Shown here: piece by piece, positions 1-5,365 of the stretch
Layout of the letters: every line of letters begins with the position of its first letter
Position numbering within the stretch: position 1 is the first letter of the stretch
NCBI GenBank assembly: GCA_024278415.1
Contig: JAJRTI010000361.1
Location: 1 to 8,833 of the forward strand
DNA from: Planctomycetota bacterium
GTDB taxonomy: Bacteria > Planctomycetota > Brocadiia > JAJRTI01
Length of the DNA: 8,833 bases
Direction of reading: 5' to 3'
The notes under the pieces: generated by a model
Told to the model about the DNA's origin: nothing
Seen by the model: the letters and a program-made list of their open reading frames with translations, nothing else
Databases searched by the model: none
Made by a program: the position numbers and the translations under genes

Positions 1-240
1 TACCCCGGGTCAGATGGCGCGGACAACATCTGCACGCTGAAGGCGCGCCACAAGCTCGGGCGGTGTGCAACGCTTTCAGCGTTGTTCTCACCGGTGCGGG
101 CTCTCTCCCAGCGCGGCGCGCGTTCGCCCGCGTGGGAGGGCGAACGCCCTTGCACTGGGCTATGGAATGTAGCGCTTTCAGCGCACCGATCCCGCGGCCT
201 CGCACCATCACCGTGCAGCACGTTGCCGCCACCCGCATGA
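1..240 (+). CDS. possible 3' tail of an upstream gene, partial at the left edge
   Basis: Frame 1 is open from the window edge to a TGA at 238-240. The first 20 or so codons (YPGSDGADNICTLKARHKLG) nearly all end in G or C, as expected for a real gene in this GC-rich genome. After about position 66 that bias weakens and the frame enters hairpin-forming repeat sequence. If the gene is real, its original C-terminus has probably been replaced by repeat DNA, or it ended further left in another frame. I do not recognise the residues, and the other frames show nothing better. Low confidence. Confidence 0.2.
   Translation, partial: YPGSDGADNICTLKARHKLGRCATLSALFSPVRALSQRGARSPAWEGERPCTGLWNVALSAHRSRGLAPSPCSTLPPPA
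67..185. repeat. cluster of three hairpins (structured intergenic repeat)
   Basis: Three inverted repeats lie in line. CAACGC (68-73) pairs with GCGTTG (79-84) around the loop TTTCA. GCGTTCGCCC (120-129) pairs perfectly with GGGCGAACGC (138-147) around an 8-base loop. GCGC (172-175) pairs with GCGC (181-184), again around TTTCA. The outer two share the 11-mer CGCTTTCAGCG about 100 bases apart. The regular layout suggests one folded unit, either a dispersed intergenic repeat or a structured RNA, rather than chance. No promoter or coding frame explains it. Confidence 0.5.
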
Positions 241-261
241 CTCGCCTGCGAGCAGAGCTGG

Positions 262-277
262 ACCGTGGAACCACGGT
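262..277. repeat. 7-bp inverted repeat
   Basis: ACCGTGG (262-268) and CCACGGT (271-277) are perfect reverse complements separated by AA. A folded hairpin would open to about 5 bp. No T-run follows on either strand, so it is not a typical intrinsic terminator. It lies between the two larger repeat clusters and may belong to them. Confidence 0.35.
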
Positions 278-299
278 GTTAAGTGTGTCCATGTATCAG

Positions 300-422
300 C
301 CCCTTCCAGGGGGGACTACAGAGGGGGCGCACTGAGGTCGCCGATTGGCTTTGGGCTAGTGTTTCACTCCTGGGCTTCTCGGAGTCGACCCGCCCCCTGC
401 CCCCTCCCTGAAAGGGAGGGGG
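300..422. repeat. facing pair of REP-like palindromic repeats
   Basis: A left hairpin CCCCT (300-304)/AGGGG (308-312) and a right hairpin of 10 bp (400-409 with 413-422, loop GAA) bound the element. Reading inward from each, the left on the + strand and the right on the - strand, both show a run GGGGGCG, then GGTCG and CCGA with small gaps. Two related copies therefore face each other. Short palindromes in inverted pairs are the arrangement of REP/BIME elements, which are mobilised by RAYT (Y1) transposases. No transposase is present here. The assignment rests on shape, not on a database match. Confidence 0.4.
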
Positions 423-464
423 TCCAGAGCGTCCCGCCGCGTGGGACGCCTGCGGAGGCCCCGC

Positions 465-551
465 TTGCGCGTCACCTTCCTTGGCACAGGCACATCGCAC
501 GGCGTGCCCGTCATCGCGTGCGATTGCGCCGTGTGCCGGTCCGACGCCCCG
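465..551 (+). pseudogene. truncated 5' fragment of a PhnP-like metallo-hydrolase gene
   Basis: This is the first 29 codons of a paralogue of the intact gene at 1781. It has the same TTG start and the same GGAGG site (454-458) six bases upstream. The residues include the nucleotide-entry loop GTGTSHGVPV and the CDCAVC zinc motif. Compared with 1781, codons 1-24 differ at seven positions, all silent. Codons 25-29 add one silent and two replacement changes. Similarity then stops near 551, and the frame runs on through unrelated sequence to a TAG at 708-710. The HxHxDH metal site and everything after it are missing, so no active enzyme can be made. The silent-change pattern shows that the copy was once a selected gene that diverged before it was cut. 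Confidence 0.8.
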
Positions 552-889
552 GGCGCAAATGAGCACAAATGTGCAAATGGGGTCAACTCCCGACTTGGCG
601 AGGCCGTCAAGTGTGGAGAGTTGACCCTTGCCTCCTCCGGAGGCCTTCGACGTGGATGCGGCAGGCCAGATCCAGATCCGGTTGGCTCCGCCGTAAGCCG
701 TCAGTTGTAGGTTCGCCCAGACTCGCTCGTTGCCGCCCGTTCTCGCCTGCCTCCTCTCGCCCGCCGTCACCTCAGCGCTGTTTGAGGCCCGCCCCGGCTC
801 CCGGCGCACCCCGCCACGCGCCCTCGCTCGGATCGCCCCCGCTCGTGCAAACGTCCCTATTCACCGGAGCTGGATGCAAGGCTGGCGGG
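552..889. other. gene-free stretch after the truncated gene
   Basis: This stretch holds the hairpin at 580-627 (listed separately), a short GCACA/TGTGC palindrome at 563-574 and the palindrome CCTCCGGAGG at 634-643. All frames that cross it lack a Shine-Dalgarno site and a recognisable protein. It may be the remnant of whatever replaced the rest of the truncated gene. I see nothing else in it. Confidence 0.5.
580..627. repeat. long imperfect hairpin next to the gene break
   Basis: GGGTCAACTC (580-589) pairs perfectly with GAGTTGACCC (618-627). Inside it, after a small bulge, ACTTG (593-597) pairs with CAAGT (608-612) around a 10-base loop. The whole 48 bases can therefore fold into one stem-loop with about 15 pairs. 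It begins less than 30 bases after similarity to the PhnP-like gene is lost. Subterminal hairpins of this kind mark the ends of IS200/IS605 and RAYT-type elements, so this may be a footprint of the event that removed the gene. No T-run follows that would make it a terminator. Confidence 0.55.
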
Positions 890-919
890 TTGACAACATA
901 AGCTGAGGGGAGATACGAT
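890..919 (+). promoter_or_regulatory. sigma70-type promoter candidate for the membrane protein gene
   Basis: A perfect -35 box TTGACA (890-895) is followed after 18 bases by TACGAT (914-919), four of six to the -10 consensus. Transcription would start near 926 and give a leader of roughly 75 bases before the ATG at 1003. Confidence 0.5.
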
Positions 920-1002
920 CTGACGATGGCTCTCCATTGGGTCGGCCTGCATCTGGCGGCATGGGACACGGGCAGACAAACCGCTTGCTCGGAGGCTTGC
1001 AC

Positions 1003-1479
1003 ATGATGTCTGAACGCCCATCTGTTTGGCGGAGTTATTTCGTCTTTGGGGGGACTGGCATCCTCATCGGGGTGATCTTGCTGCACCCGGCGGCCATGTT
1101 CATTAAGGATTACGCGGGTTCCAGTCGGCATCTGGATTGGGCGGCTTTGAGAAGAGCCTTTTCCTTTCAGCACCTACCGATGGCGACCTTCTTCGGAATT
1201 TTGGGCGCTTTTGTTGGCATTCTCTACGCGATTCTCAATGCGAGGCTAGAGCGATTCGTCAACCGTGTAAGAATATTGGAGGGGATTCTGCCCATCTGCT
1301 GCGTTTGCAAACGCATCCGAAATGACGACACGGGAGAATCGGGGGAGCCGACGTGGGTCAGTGTTGAGGCCTACATTTCCAGCAGGACGGACGCGGACTT
1401 TACGCACACCTATTGTCCCATGTGCCTGGAGCAGTTCGAGGGGGAGCTTCAGGAGATGGTCTGTACGAAGGGCGACTGA
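1003..1479 (+). CDS. two-helix membrane protein with C-terminal ICxxCKxIR / CPxC domain
   Basis: This is a 158-residue protein. Hydrophobic segments at about residues 12-34 and 60-79 should cross the inner membrane, with a short loop between them. An amphipathic linker (about 80-95) leads to a Cys-rich domain: I98-C99-x2-C102-K-R-I-R, then F133-T-H-x2-C138-P-x-C141. This is the pattern that commonly ends response regulators, PAS and GGDEF proteins as LLPICSxCKKIRDD ... FSHGICPxC, and probably binds a metal. Here no sensor or output domain is attached, only a membrane anchor. ATG 1003 is chosen because GGAGG (991-995) lies seven bases upstream. The in-frame TTG at 937 has no such site and would add 22 unsupported residues; the ATG at 1006 is also possible. 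Base composition is visibly less GC-rich than in the neighbouring enzymes, which may reflect membrane codons or transfer. The partner and function are unknown. Confidence 0.85.
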   Translation: MMSERPSVWRSYFVFGGTGILIGVILLHPAAMFIKDYAGSSRHLDWAALRRAFSFQHLPMATFFGILGAFVGILYAILNARLERFVNRVRILEGILPICCVCKRIRNDDTGESGEPTWVSVEAYISSRTDADFTHTYCPMCLEQFEGELQEMVCTKGD

Positions 1480-1780
1480 CCTGGGCAGCAAGAACGCCCG
1501 ACTGGGCTCGCCCGAAGGCCCAGCCCTTCCGGTCCGACACGCGCAAGGCGTTGCTCAACCCGCGCGTGGGCAGAAACCGAAAGGTTTTCGCACAACAACT
1601 TTTCTGACACTTCTATCCTGGGCTGGTGAGAAATGCGGGCTAGCAAGGGCCGACCACCTTTGTCTGTCTTACGGGGGGAGAAGCGATTGGGGGGCGCGTT
1701 GATCCGGCGCGGTTCGCCTGATATCTTCTGCGCTCTGTTTGACCGCCGTCGACTGAACGTCCTTTTCCTGGAGGCCCTCC
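1480..1780. other. intergenic region with weak terminator-like hairpins
   Basis: Two hairpins follow the membrane protein gene. CTGGGC (1502-1507)/GCCCAG (1518-1523) has a 10-base loop. AAACC (1574-1578)/GGTTT (1583-1587) is closed by a stable GAAA tetraloop, with TTTTC at its 3' side. Either could end transcription, although neither has a long T-run. The right end carries the promoter candidate at 1699-1727. No gene is seen. Confidence 0.35.
1699..1727 (+). promoter_or_regulatory. promoter candidate for the PhnP-like gene
   Basis: TTGATC (1699-1704) and TATCTT (1722-1727) are separated by 17 bases, each four of six to the sigma70 consensus. The start would fall near 1734, leaving a leader of about 47 bases before the TTG at 1781. 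The truncated paralogue at 465 shares the Shine-Dalgarno site but not this upstream sequence. Confidence 0.4.
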
Positions 1781-2542
1781 TTGCGCGTCACCTTCCTCGG
1801 CACAGGCACGTCACACGGCGTGCCCGTGATCGCCTGCGATTGCGCGGTCTGCCAGTCCGATGACCCGCGCAACAAGCGCACGCGTACGTCCGCGTACCTC
1901 GTCGAGGGCGAGACGCACCTGCTCGTGGACGCGTCGCCTGAGTTCCGGCTTCAGTGTCTTGCCAATCACGTCGAGCGCATCGACGCGGTGCTGCTCACGC
2001 ACGCGCACGCGGACCACATCTTCGGGCTGGACGACCTGCGCCGGTTCAACCACCTCCAAGGGGGGCCGGTGCCGATCCATGGAGAGGCGGCCACGCTCGC
2101 GCGTGTGCGGGAGACCTTCTCTTACGCATTCAGCACAGGGCAGGTGGGCGGCGGCCTCCCGAAGTATGACCTCCATACCATCGACGGCGCGTTTCGAGTG
2201 GGCGAGGTCGACATCATGCCGCTGCGCGTTTGGCACGGCGAGGTGCCGGTGACCGCGTTGCGCATCGCGGCGTTTGCCTACGTGACCGATGTGAGCGCGA
2301 TCCCCCCGGAGACCATGGAGCAACTGGCGGGGCTGGACACGCTCGTGCTCGACGGCCTCCGCTATCGCCCCCACGCGACGCACCTCAACATTGAGCAGGC
2401 CGTCGAAGTCGTGCAGCAACTCAGGCCGCGGCGCACCTACTTGACGCACATGACGCACGACCTGGATCACGAGACGTTGCTGAAGGAGCTTCCCGGCGGC
2501 ATTGAGCCGGCGCATGATGGGCTGGTGGTGGAGGTGGGATAA
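1781..2542 (+). CDS. MBL-fold metallo-hydrolase, PhnP-like phosphodiesterase
   Basis: This 253-residue cytosolic enzyme matches the length of PhnP, the phosphoribosyl 1,2-cyclic phosphate phosphodiesterase of C-P lyase pathways. The visible metal ligands are H74-A-H76-A-D78-H79, H152, D170 (YVTD) and H223. H201 (HATHL) sits where PhnP has its catalytic His. The second, structural zinc site of PhnP is also present: C19-D-C21-x2-C24 plus H226 in THMTH. The fit is therefore closer than to a generic beta-lactamase-like protein. The start is TTG, with GGAGG (1770-1774) six bases upstream, and the truncated paralogue uses the same start. No other phn gene lies nearby, so the substrate may be another cyclic or diester phosphate. 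It is convergent with the alpha/beta hydrolase, and the 160 bp between them carry hairpins. Confidence 0.93.
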   Translation: MRVTFLGTGTSHGVPVIACDCAVCQSDDPRNKRTRTSAYLVEGETHLLVDASPEFRLQCLANHVERIDAVLLTHAHADHIFGLDDLRRFNHLQGGPVPIHGEAATLARVRETFSYAFSTGQVGGGLPKYDLHTIDGAFRVGEVDIMPLRVWHGEVPVTALRIAAFAYVTDVSAIPPETMEQLAGLDTLVLDGLRYRPHATHLNIEQAVEVVQQLRPRRTYLTHMTHDLDHETLLKELPGGIEPAHDGLVVEVG

Positions 2543-2590
2543 CAGCGACTGGGGAGGCGAACGCTCAGCAGCATCGCTCAAGCACGAAGC

Positions 2591-2626
2591 ATCGGCGACG
2601 CGGGGCCGATGATGTATCTCGCCGAT
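2591..2626. repeat. 8-bp inverted repeat between convergent genes
   Basis: ATCGGCGA (2591-2598) and TCGCCGAT (2619-2626) are perfect reverse complements around 20 bases. This could act as a bidirectional transcription end for the two convergent genes. The absence of T-runs makes that uncertain. It overlaps the possible toxin relic at 2609. Confidence 0.35.
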
Positions 2627-2671
2627 ACCTGCGTGGTGCTGGAACTGGCGGCAGGCCGGGGCCGCCCCATG
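2609..2671 (+). pseudogene. possible 5' relic of a VapC-type PIN-domain toxin gene
   Basis: From ATG 2609 the frame reads MMYLADTCVVLELAAG. This follows the N-terminal pattern of many VapC toxins (M-Y-L-x-D-T-x-V-x-x-E-L), including the first acidic residue of the PIN active site. After about 20 residues the frame becomes antisense to the alpha/beta hydrolase and has no further PIN features. No antitoxin gene and no good Shine-Dalgarno site lie upstream. With only 16 informative residues, a chance match remains possible. Confidence 0.25.
2647..2666. terminator. GC-rich hairpin, possible bidirectional terminator
   Basis: GGCGGC (2647-2652) pairs with GCCGCC (2661-2666) around an 8-base loop. 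It lies in the 160 bp gap where transcripts of the PhnP-like gene and the alpha/beta hydrolase would meet. There is no T-run on either side, so it is a weak candidate. Confidence 0.3.
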
Positions 2672-2702
2672 ACGGCGAACACCTCCGACGCGCTCCCCGC
2701 GG

Positions 2703-3737
2703 CTACAGGTATCTGTCGAAGAACTCGAACGCCTTGTTCGCTCCGAATCCGTGGGGGCCGGGGAACATGTCCCTCCAGAGCTTGTCTTCGCAGCCGGCGG
2801 CTTTGTAGATCTTGCGCACGCCTTCGTAGCCTTTGAGCTGGTCCTCGAGGGGGAAGCACGTGTCGTACTCGCCCATCTCCAGCAGCAGCGGCCGGGGAGC
2901 GATGAGGCCGGCGATGTCGTGCACGTCGAAGTACTTGTAGCAGTTGGGCACGGTCTGGGAGCCGCAGAAGTTGGCGCGGTTGACGCCGAACCCCTCCCAC
3001 GGGTTCACGTACCCCATGATGTCCGCGCACCTGATGCGCGGCTCGGCCGCAGTGGTCCACGTGGTCATGGTGCCGCCGTGTGAGAGGCCCATCATGCCGA
3101 TGCGCTTGGGATCGACCTCGGGCCGCGTCTCCAAGTAGTCGATGCAGCGCGTCATGTCGAAGATGTTCAGCGTGAGGGTCCAGATGCCCATGATCATGCC
3201 GCGCACGAAGTGGACGTTGCACTTGTCCCGCCCGGGATAGGGGGCGCCGCCGTCGCTGCGTTCGCCGAACACGCGCAGGTCGGGGCAGATGGCCAGGAAC
3301 CCCGCCCGCGCCATCTGCTCGCCGTAGTTGTAGTTGTGCGCGTCGATGTTGGCCTTGAGCTGCGGGTCGCTCGCGTTTCCGGCCACCGGTTCCTTGCCGA
3401 AGGGCCCATGGCCGTGGCTGCAAAGGATCGCGCGGCCTTTCCCGTCCTTGGGCATGTCGGCCGGCCTTAGCACCACGCACGGCACGGACATGAATTCCTC
3501 GGAGTCGAAGACCACGCGCTCGCGGATGATGCCGTTGTCCTCGATCGAGTGCACGACCTCGGCCGCAAGCGGCGCGGGCTTGGGGAAGTCGCCGAGCAGT
3601 TCCATGTACTTCTTGTGCGCCTTGCGACGCCAAGCCTGCCAGTCCTTCTTGGTCTTGCCTTTGAACGCCAACTCCGGCGTGTGCTTCGCGGCGATGCGGT
3701 TGAAGTAGTCGATCATGGAGAAGTTGCGATGGGCCAT
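2703..3737 (-). CDS. alpha/beta hydrolase, DLH/acetyl-xylan-esterase-like
   Basis: This 344-residue serine hydrolase has no signal peptide and is therefore cytosolic. The fold is clear: an oxyanion-hole region at S107-H-G-H-G111 after strand RAILC, the nucleophile elbow G217-L-S219-H-G-G222, an acid candidate D292 in EMGEYD, and the His in P328-H329-G after FPG. APRPLLLEMG before the acid is typical of the acetyl-xylan-esterase/dienelactone-hydrolase branch, which removes acetyl or other ester groups from carbohydrates or xenobiotics. Residues 1-60 form a charged N-terminal extension ahead of the hydrolase core. ATG 3737 is chosen because AGGAG lies seven bases upstream (3745-3749 on the - strand). 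The frame stays open back to a TTG at 3902, but that part is proline/arginine-rich and crosses the promoter region. The exact substrate cannot be read from the sequence. The gene is divergent from the small Cys protein. Confidence 0.93.
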   Translation of the reverse strand: MAHRNFSMIDYFNRIAAKHTPELAFKGKTKKDWQAWRRKAHKKYMELLGDFPKPAPLAAEVVHSIEDNGIIRERVVFDSEEFMSVPCVVLRPADMPKDGKGRAILCSHGHGPFGKEPVAGNASDPQLKANIDAHNYNYGEQMARAGFLAICPDLRVFGERSDGGAPYPGRDKCNVHFVRGMIMGIWTLTLNIFDMTRCIDYLETRPEVDPKRIGMMGLSHGGTMTTWTTAAEPRIRCADIMGYVNPWEGFGVNRANFCGSQTVPNCYKYFDVHDIAGLIAPRPLLLEMGEYDTCFPLEDQLKGYEGVRKIYKAAGCEDKLWRDMFPGPHGFGANKAFEFFDRYL

Positions 3738-3831
3738 GGGGGAACTCCTGAAAGGGCTGAGAGGATGCGGACGCGGCGATTCTACCGCGGCGCGAAGGAG
3801 ATTGCCACAAAACCGCCGGCGGTGGCCGGGC

Positions 3832-3880
3832 CATACACCCTTGGGCCCAGCCGCTATAATTGGCTGACGAACGACTTCAA
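3832..3880. promoter_or_regulatory. overlapping divergent promoter region
   Basis: On the + strand a perfect TATAAT (3855-3860) has a weak -35 CATACA (3832-3837) 17 bases away. This would start the small Cys protein transcript near 3867. On the - strand TTGAAG (3875-3880) and TATAGC (3853-3858) are 16 bases apart and point toward the alpha/beta hydrolase. The two -10 boxes overlap, so the two directions may compete. The 8-bp palindrome TGGGCCCA (3842-3849) sits inside the + promoter spacer and could bind a regulator. Confidence 0.45.
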
Positions 3881-3914
3881 TACGACTCCCGACGAACGAC
3901 AAGGAGGCTCGACC

Positions 3915-4064
3915 ATGGGCAAGACTTTGTGTAATCTAAGCAAAGACATTGAGAAGGATTTCAGCTCGTACGCCGAACGGGTGAAGGGGGCGAGGTTTGT
4001 GTGCGCCAGGTGCGGCCGCGCTGCGGCCAAGAAGAAGAACCTCTGCAAGCCGAAGAAGATGTAG
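3915..4064 (+). CDS. small Cys-rich (zinc-ribbon-like) protein, 49 residues
   Basis: A very good Shine-Dalgarno site AAGGAGG (3901-3907) lies seven bases before the ATG, with a perfect TATAAT upstream, so this short gene looks well expressed. The protein has a Lys/Asp/Glu-rich N-terminal half (KDIEKDF), then VC30-A-R-C33-G-R and a Lys-rich stretch ending in NLC44KP. C6, C30, C33 and C44 could together hold one zinc ion. The basic C-terminus (KKKNLCKPKKM) suggests contact with nucleic acid or ribosomes. The pattern resembles conserved small bacterial proteins of the form VCKKCGRxAxxKKxLCKP, which have no assigned role that I know of. No function is claimed. Confidence 0.85.
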   Translation: MGKTLCNLSKDIEKDFSSYAERVKGARFVCARCGRAAAKKKNLCKPKKM

Positions 4065-4136
4065 GCGACACCGTCTGGCTGGCATGGGGGGCCTCGCCCG
4101 AGCCGGTTCCCACGAGGCGGTCGACGAGCTGCTCCG

Positions 4137-4161
4137 TCTTTGTGTCCTTCGTGGTTCCCTT
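4137..4161. repeat. possible dispersed short repeat (GTGTCCTTCGTGGT type)
   Basis: The 120 bp between the small Cys protein and the methyltransferase contain TTTGTGTCCTTCGTGGTTCC. Its complement has the form ACCACGAAGGACAC, a short motif often repeated in intergenic DNA of environmental bacterial genomes. Only one copy is visible in this window, so the claim depends on recall of that pattern. Confidence 0.3.
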
Positions 4162-4184
4162 CCGCTCACTGAGGAGTTTGATCC

Positions 4185-5336
4185 TTGGCAAAGCCGCACG
4201 TGCTCGAAGTGACGTTGGCCGGAGGCGGCGGAGCGTGGAAGCTGCCGGGGCCGGGTGTGCAGTTCCTCGTCCACAACGTGAAGCGCGTCTCGGGCCTGGA
4301 ACGCGGGCTCATTGAGCATGTGCCCCGTCTCCCGGGCCGCATCGTGCTGCCATTGCTCGACGGCGCCGTCGCCTTGCCCGCGGCCGCGGCCGTGTACAGC
4401 CCTGATGCGCGCGTCGACGTGGTCGAGTTCGACGCGTTCCGCGCGCAGGTGAGCGCGGACAAACTGAGCCCCCTGCCAAACGTGCGGCACGTGGTCGCCG
4501 CGGACGTGCCGGAGGCTGGCGCCGCGGCCCAGGCCGCGGCGTTCACCCTGCACACCGCACGAGATCGGCTCCTCGCGCTGGACATGATCGAGCGTCTCGT
4601 GCACGTGATGCCGGACCGGAGCGAGTTGCTGGTGGCCATCGCAAGGCGCCGCGTCAAGGACGCGATGTCGAAGCTCAACAAGATCACAACTGGCGGCGCC
4701 ACCGTGTCCAAGAGCCGGGAAGGGATCGTGTTCCGCGGCCGGACCGCGCGCAAGAAGGCGCAGTGGACGCCGCGCATTGCGCGCTTCGGCGCGAGCACGC
4801 CGCGCGCGCAGATCGAGATGTGCACGCGGCCGGGAGTGTTCAGCCACGGCCGGCCCGACCCTGGCGGGACCGCGATCGCGGAAAGCGCAGAGGCGCTGCC
4901 GTCGCACCGCGTCCTCGACCTGGGCTGCGGCGCGGGGCTCGTGGGGCTGTTGTTGGCAGCGGAGATGCGCGAGGGGGGCGAGGTAACGGGCGAGGTGGTG
5001 CTCGTGGATTCGAACGCACGCGCGATCGAATGCGCCAAGCAGAACATCGCGGCCAATGAATTCGGCTTCGTCCGCGCGGTGCTCTCGCACGCGTACGAAG
5101 GCGATGGCGACTTCGACGTGGTCGTGGGCAATCCGCCGTACTACGCGGGCCTGCGCATCTCGCGGCGTTTCATCGACACCGCCATGGCCGCGCTCAAGCC
5201 CGGAGGCGCGGCGTACTTCGTGTCCAAGCACGGACGCGACTTGGCCGAGTACGCGAAGTCGTGCGGCTTCGCGGTCGAGTCGCGCAAGCGCCGCGGCTAT
5301 GACATCACGGTGGCGCGGAAGCCTGGGAGCGGCTAG
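4185..5336 (+). CDS. RsmC/RlmG-like class I SAM-dependent rRNA methyltransferase
   Basis: This 383-residue protein is the size of RlmG/RsmC enzymes, which methylate N2 of a guanine in rRNA. The C-terminal half is a complete catalytic domain: TRPGVFSHGRPDPG (about 214-227), the motif preceding the fold in this family; SAM motif VLDLGCGAG (243-251); acidic loop VDS (274-276); and catalytic G315-NPPYY320. The N-terminal half (about 1-165) has the outline of a second methyltransferase fold without its SAM loop, as in RsmC and RlmG, where it serves RNA recognition. The start is TTG, with GAGGAG (4171-4176) eight bases upstream. It lies 120 bp after the small Cys protein on the same strand and is convergent with the UROD-family gene. 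Which guanine it modifies cannot be told from sequence alone. Confidence 0.92.
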   Translation: MAKPHVLEVTLAGGGGAWKLPGPGVQFLVHNVKRVSGLERGLIEHVPRLPGRIVLPLLDGAVALPAAAAVYSPDARVDVVEFDAFRAQVSADKLSPLPNVRHVVAADVPEAGAAAQAAAFTLHTARDRLLALDMIERLVHVMPDRSELLVAIARRRVKDAMSKLNKITTGGATVSKSREGIVFRGRTARKKAQWTPRIARFGASTPRAQIEMCTRPGVFSHGRPDPGGTAIAESAEALPSHRVLDLGCGAGLVGLLLAAEMREGGEVTGEVVLVDSNARAIECAKQNIAANEFGFVRAVLSHAYEGDGDFDVVVGNPPYYAGLRISRRFIDTAMAALKPGGAAYFVSKHGRDLAEYAKSCGFAVESRKRRGYDITVARKPGSG

Positions 5337-5344
5337 GGGCACGC

Positions 5345-5365
5345 GGCGGCGGACCGGCCGCCGCC
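5345..5365. terminator. GC-rich hairpin shared by convergent genes
   Basis: GGCGGCGG (5345-5352) pairs perfectly with CCGCCGCC (5358-5365) around ACCGG. It fills the 28 bp between the methyltransferase and UROD-family genes and touches the stop codon of the latter. The 8-bp all-GC stem can serve either strand, but there is no T-run, so any termination would be non-classical. Confidence 0.5.

Noticed and set aside
279..809. - strand open frame of 176 codons in the left repeat region
   Set aside because: It runs through several hairpins, has no ribosome site and reads as translated repeat sequence. I considered a transposase remnant but saw no HUH motif or catalytic Tyr context.
937..1002. TTG 937 as the start of the membrane protein
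   Set aside because: There is no Shine-Dalgarno site before it. GGAGG seven bases before ATG 1003 and the position of the first helix favour the shorter form.
1811..2581. - strand open frame (256 codons) opposite the PhnP-like gene
   Set aside because: Antisense shadow rich in Arg, Val and His, with no recognisable domain. The + strand has all metal ligands.
2578..3834. Long - strand open frame (418 codons) overlapping the alpha/beta hydrolase
   Set aside because: It is the out-of-frame shadow of the hydrolase gene: Arg/Ala/His/Pro-rich, with no family motifs, while the other frame has a full catalytic triad and a ribosome site.
4091..4118. GCCTCG/CGAGGC inverted repeat after the small Cys protein as a terminator
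   Set aside because: The 16-base loop and the lack of a T-run make it indistinguishable from chance pairing in GC-rich DNA.
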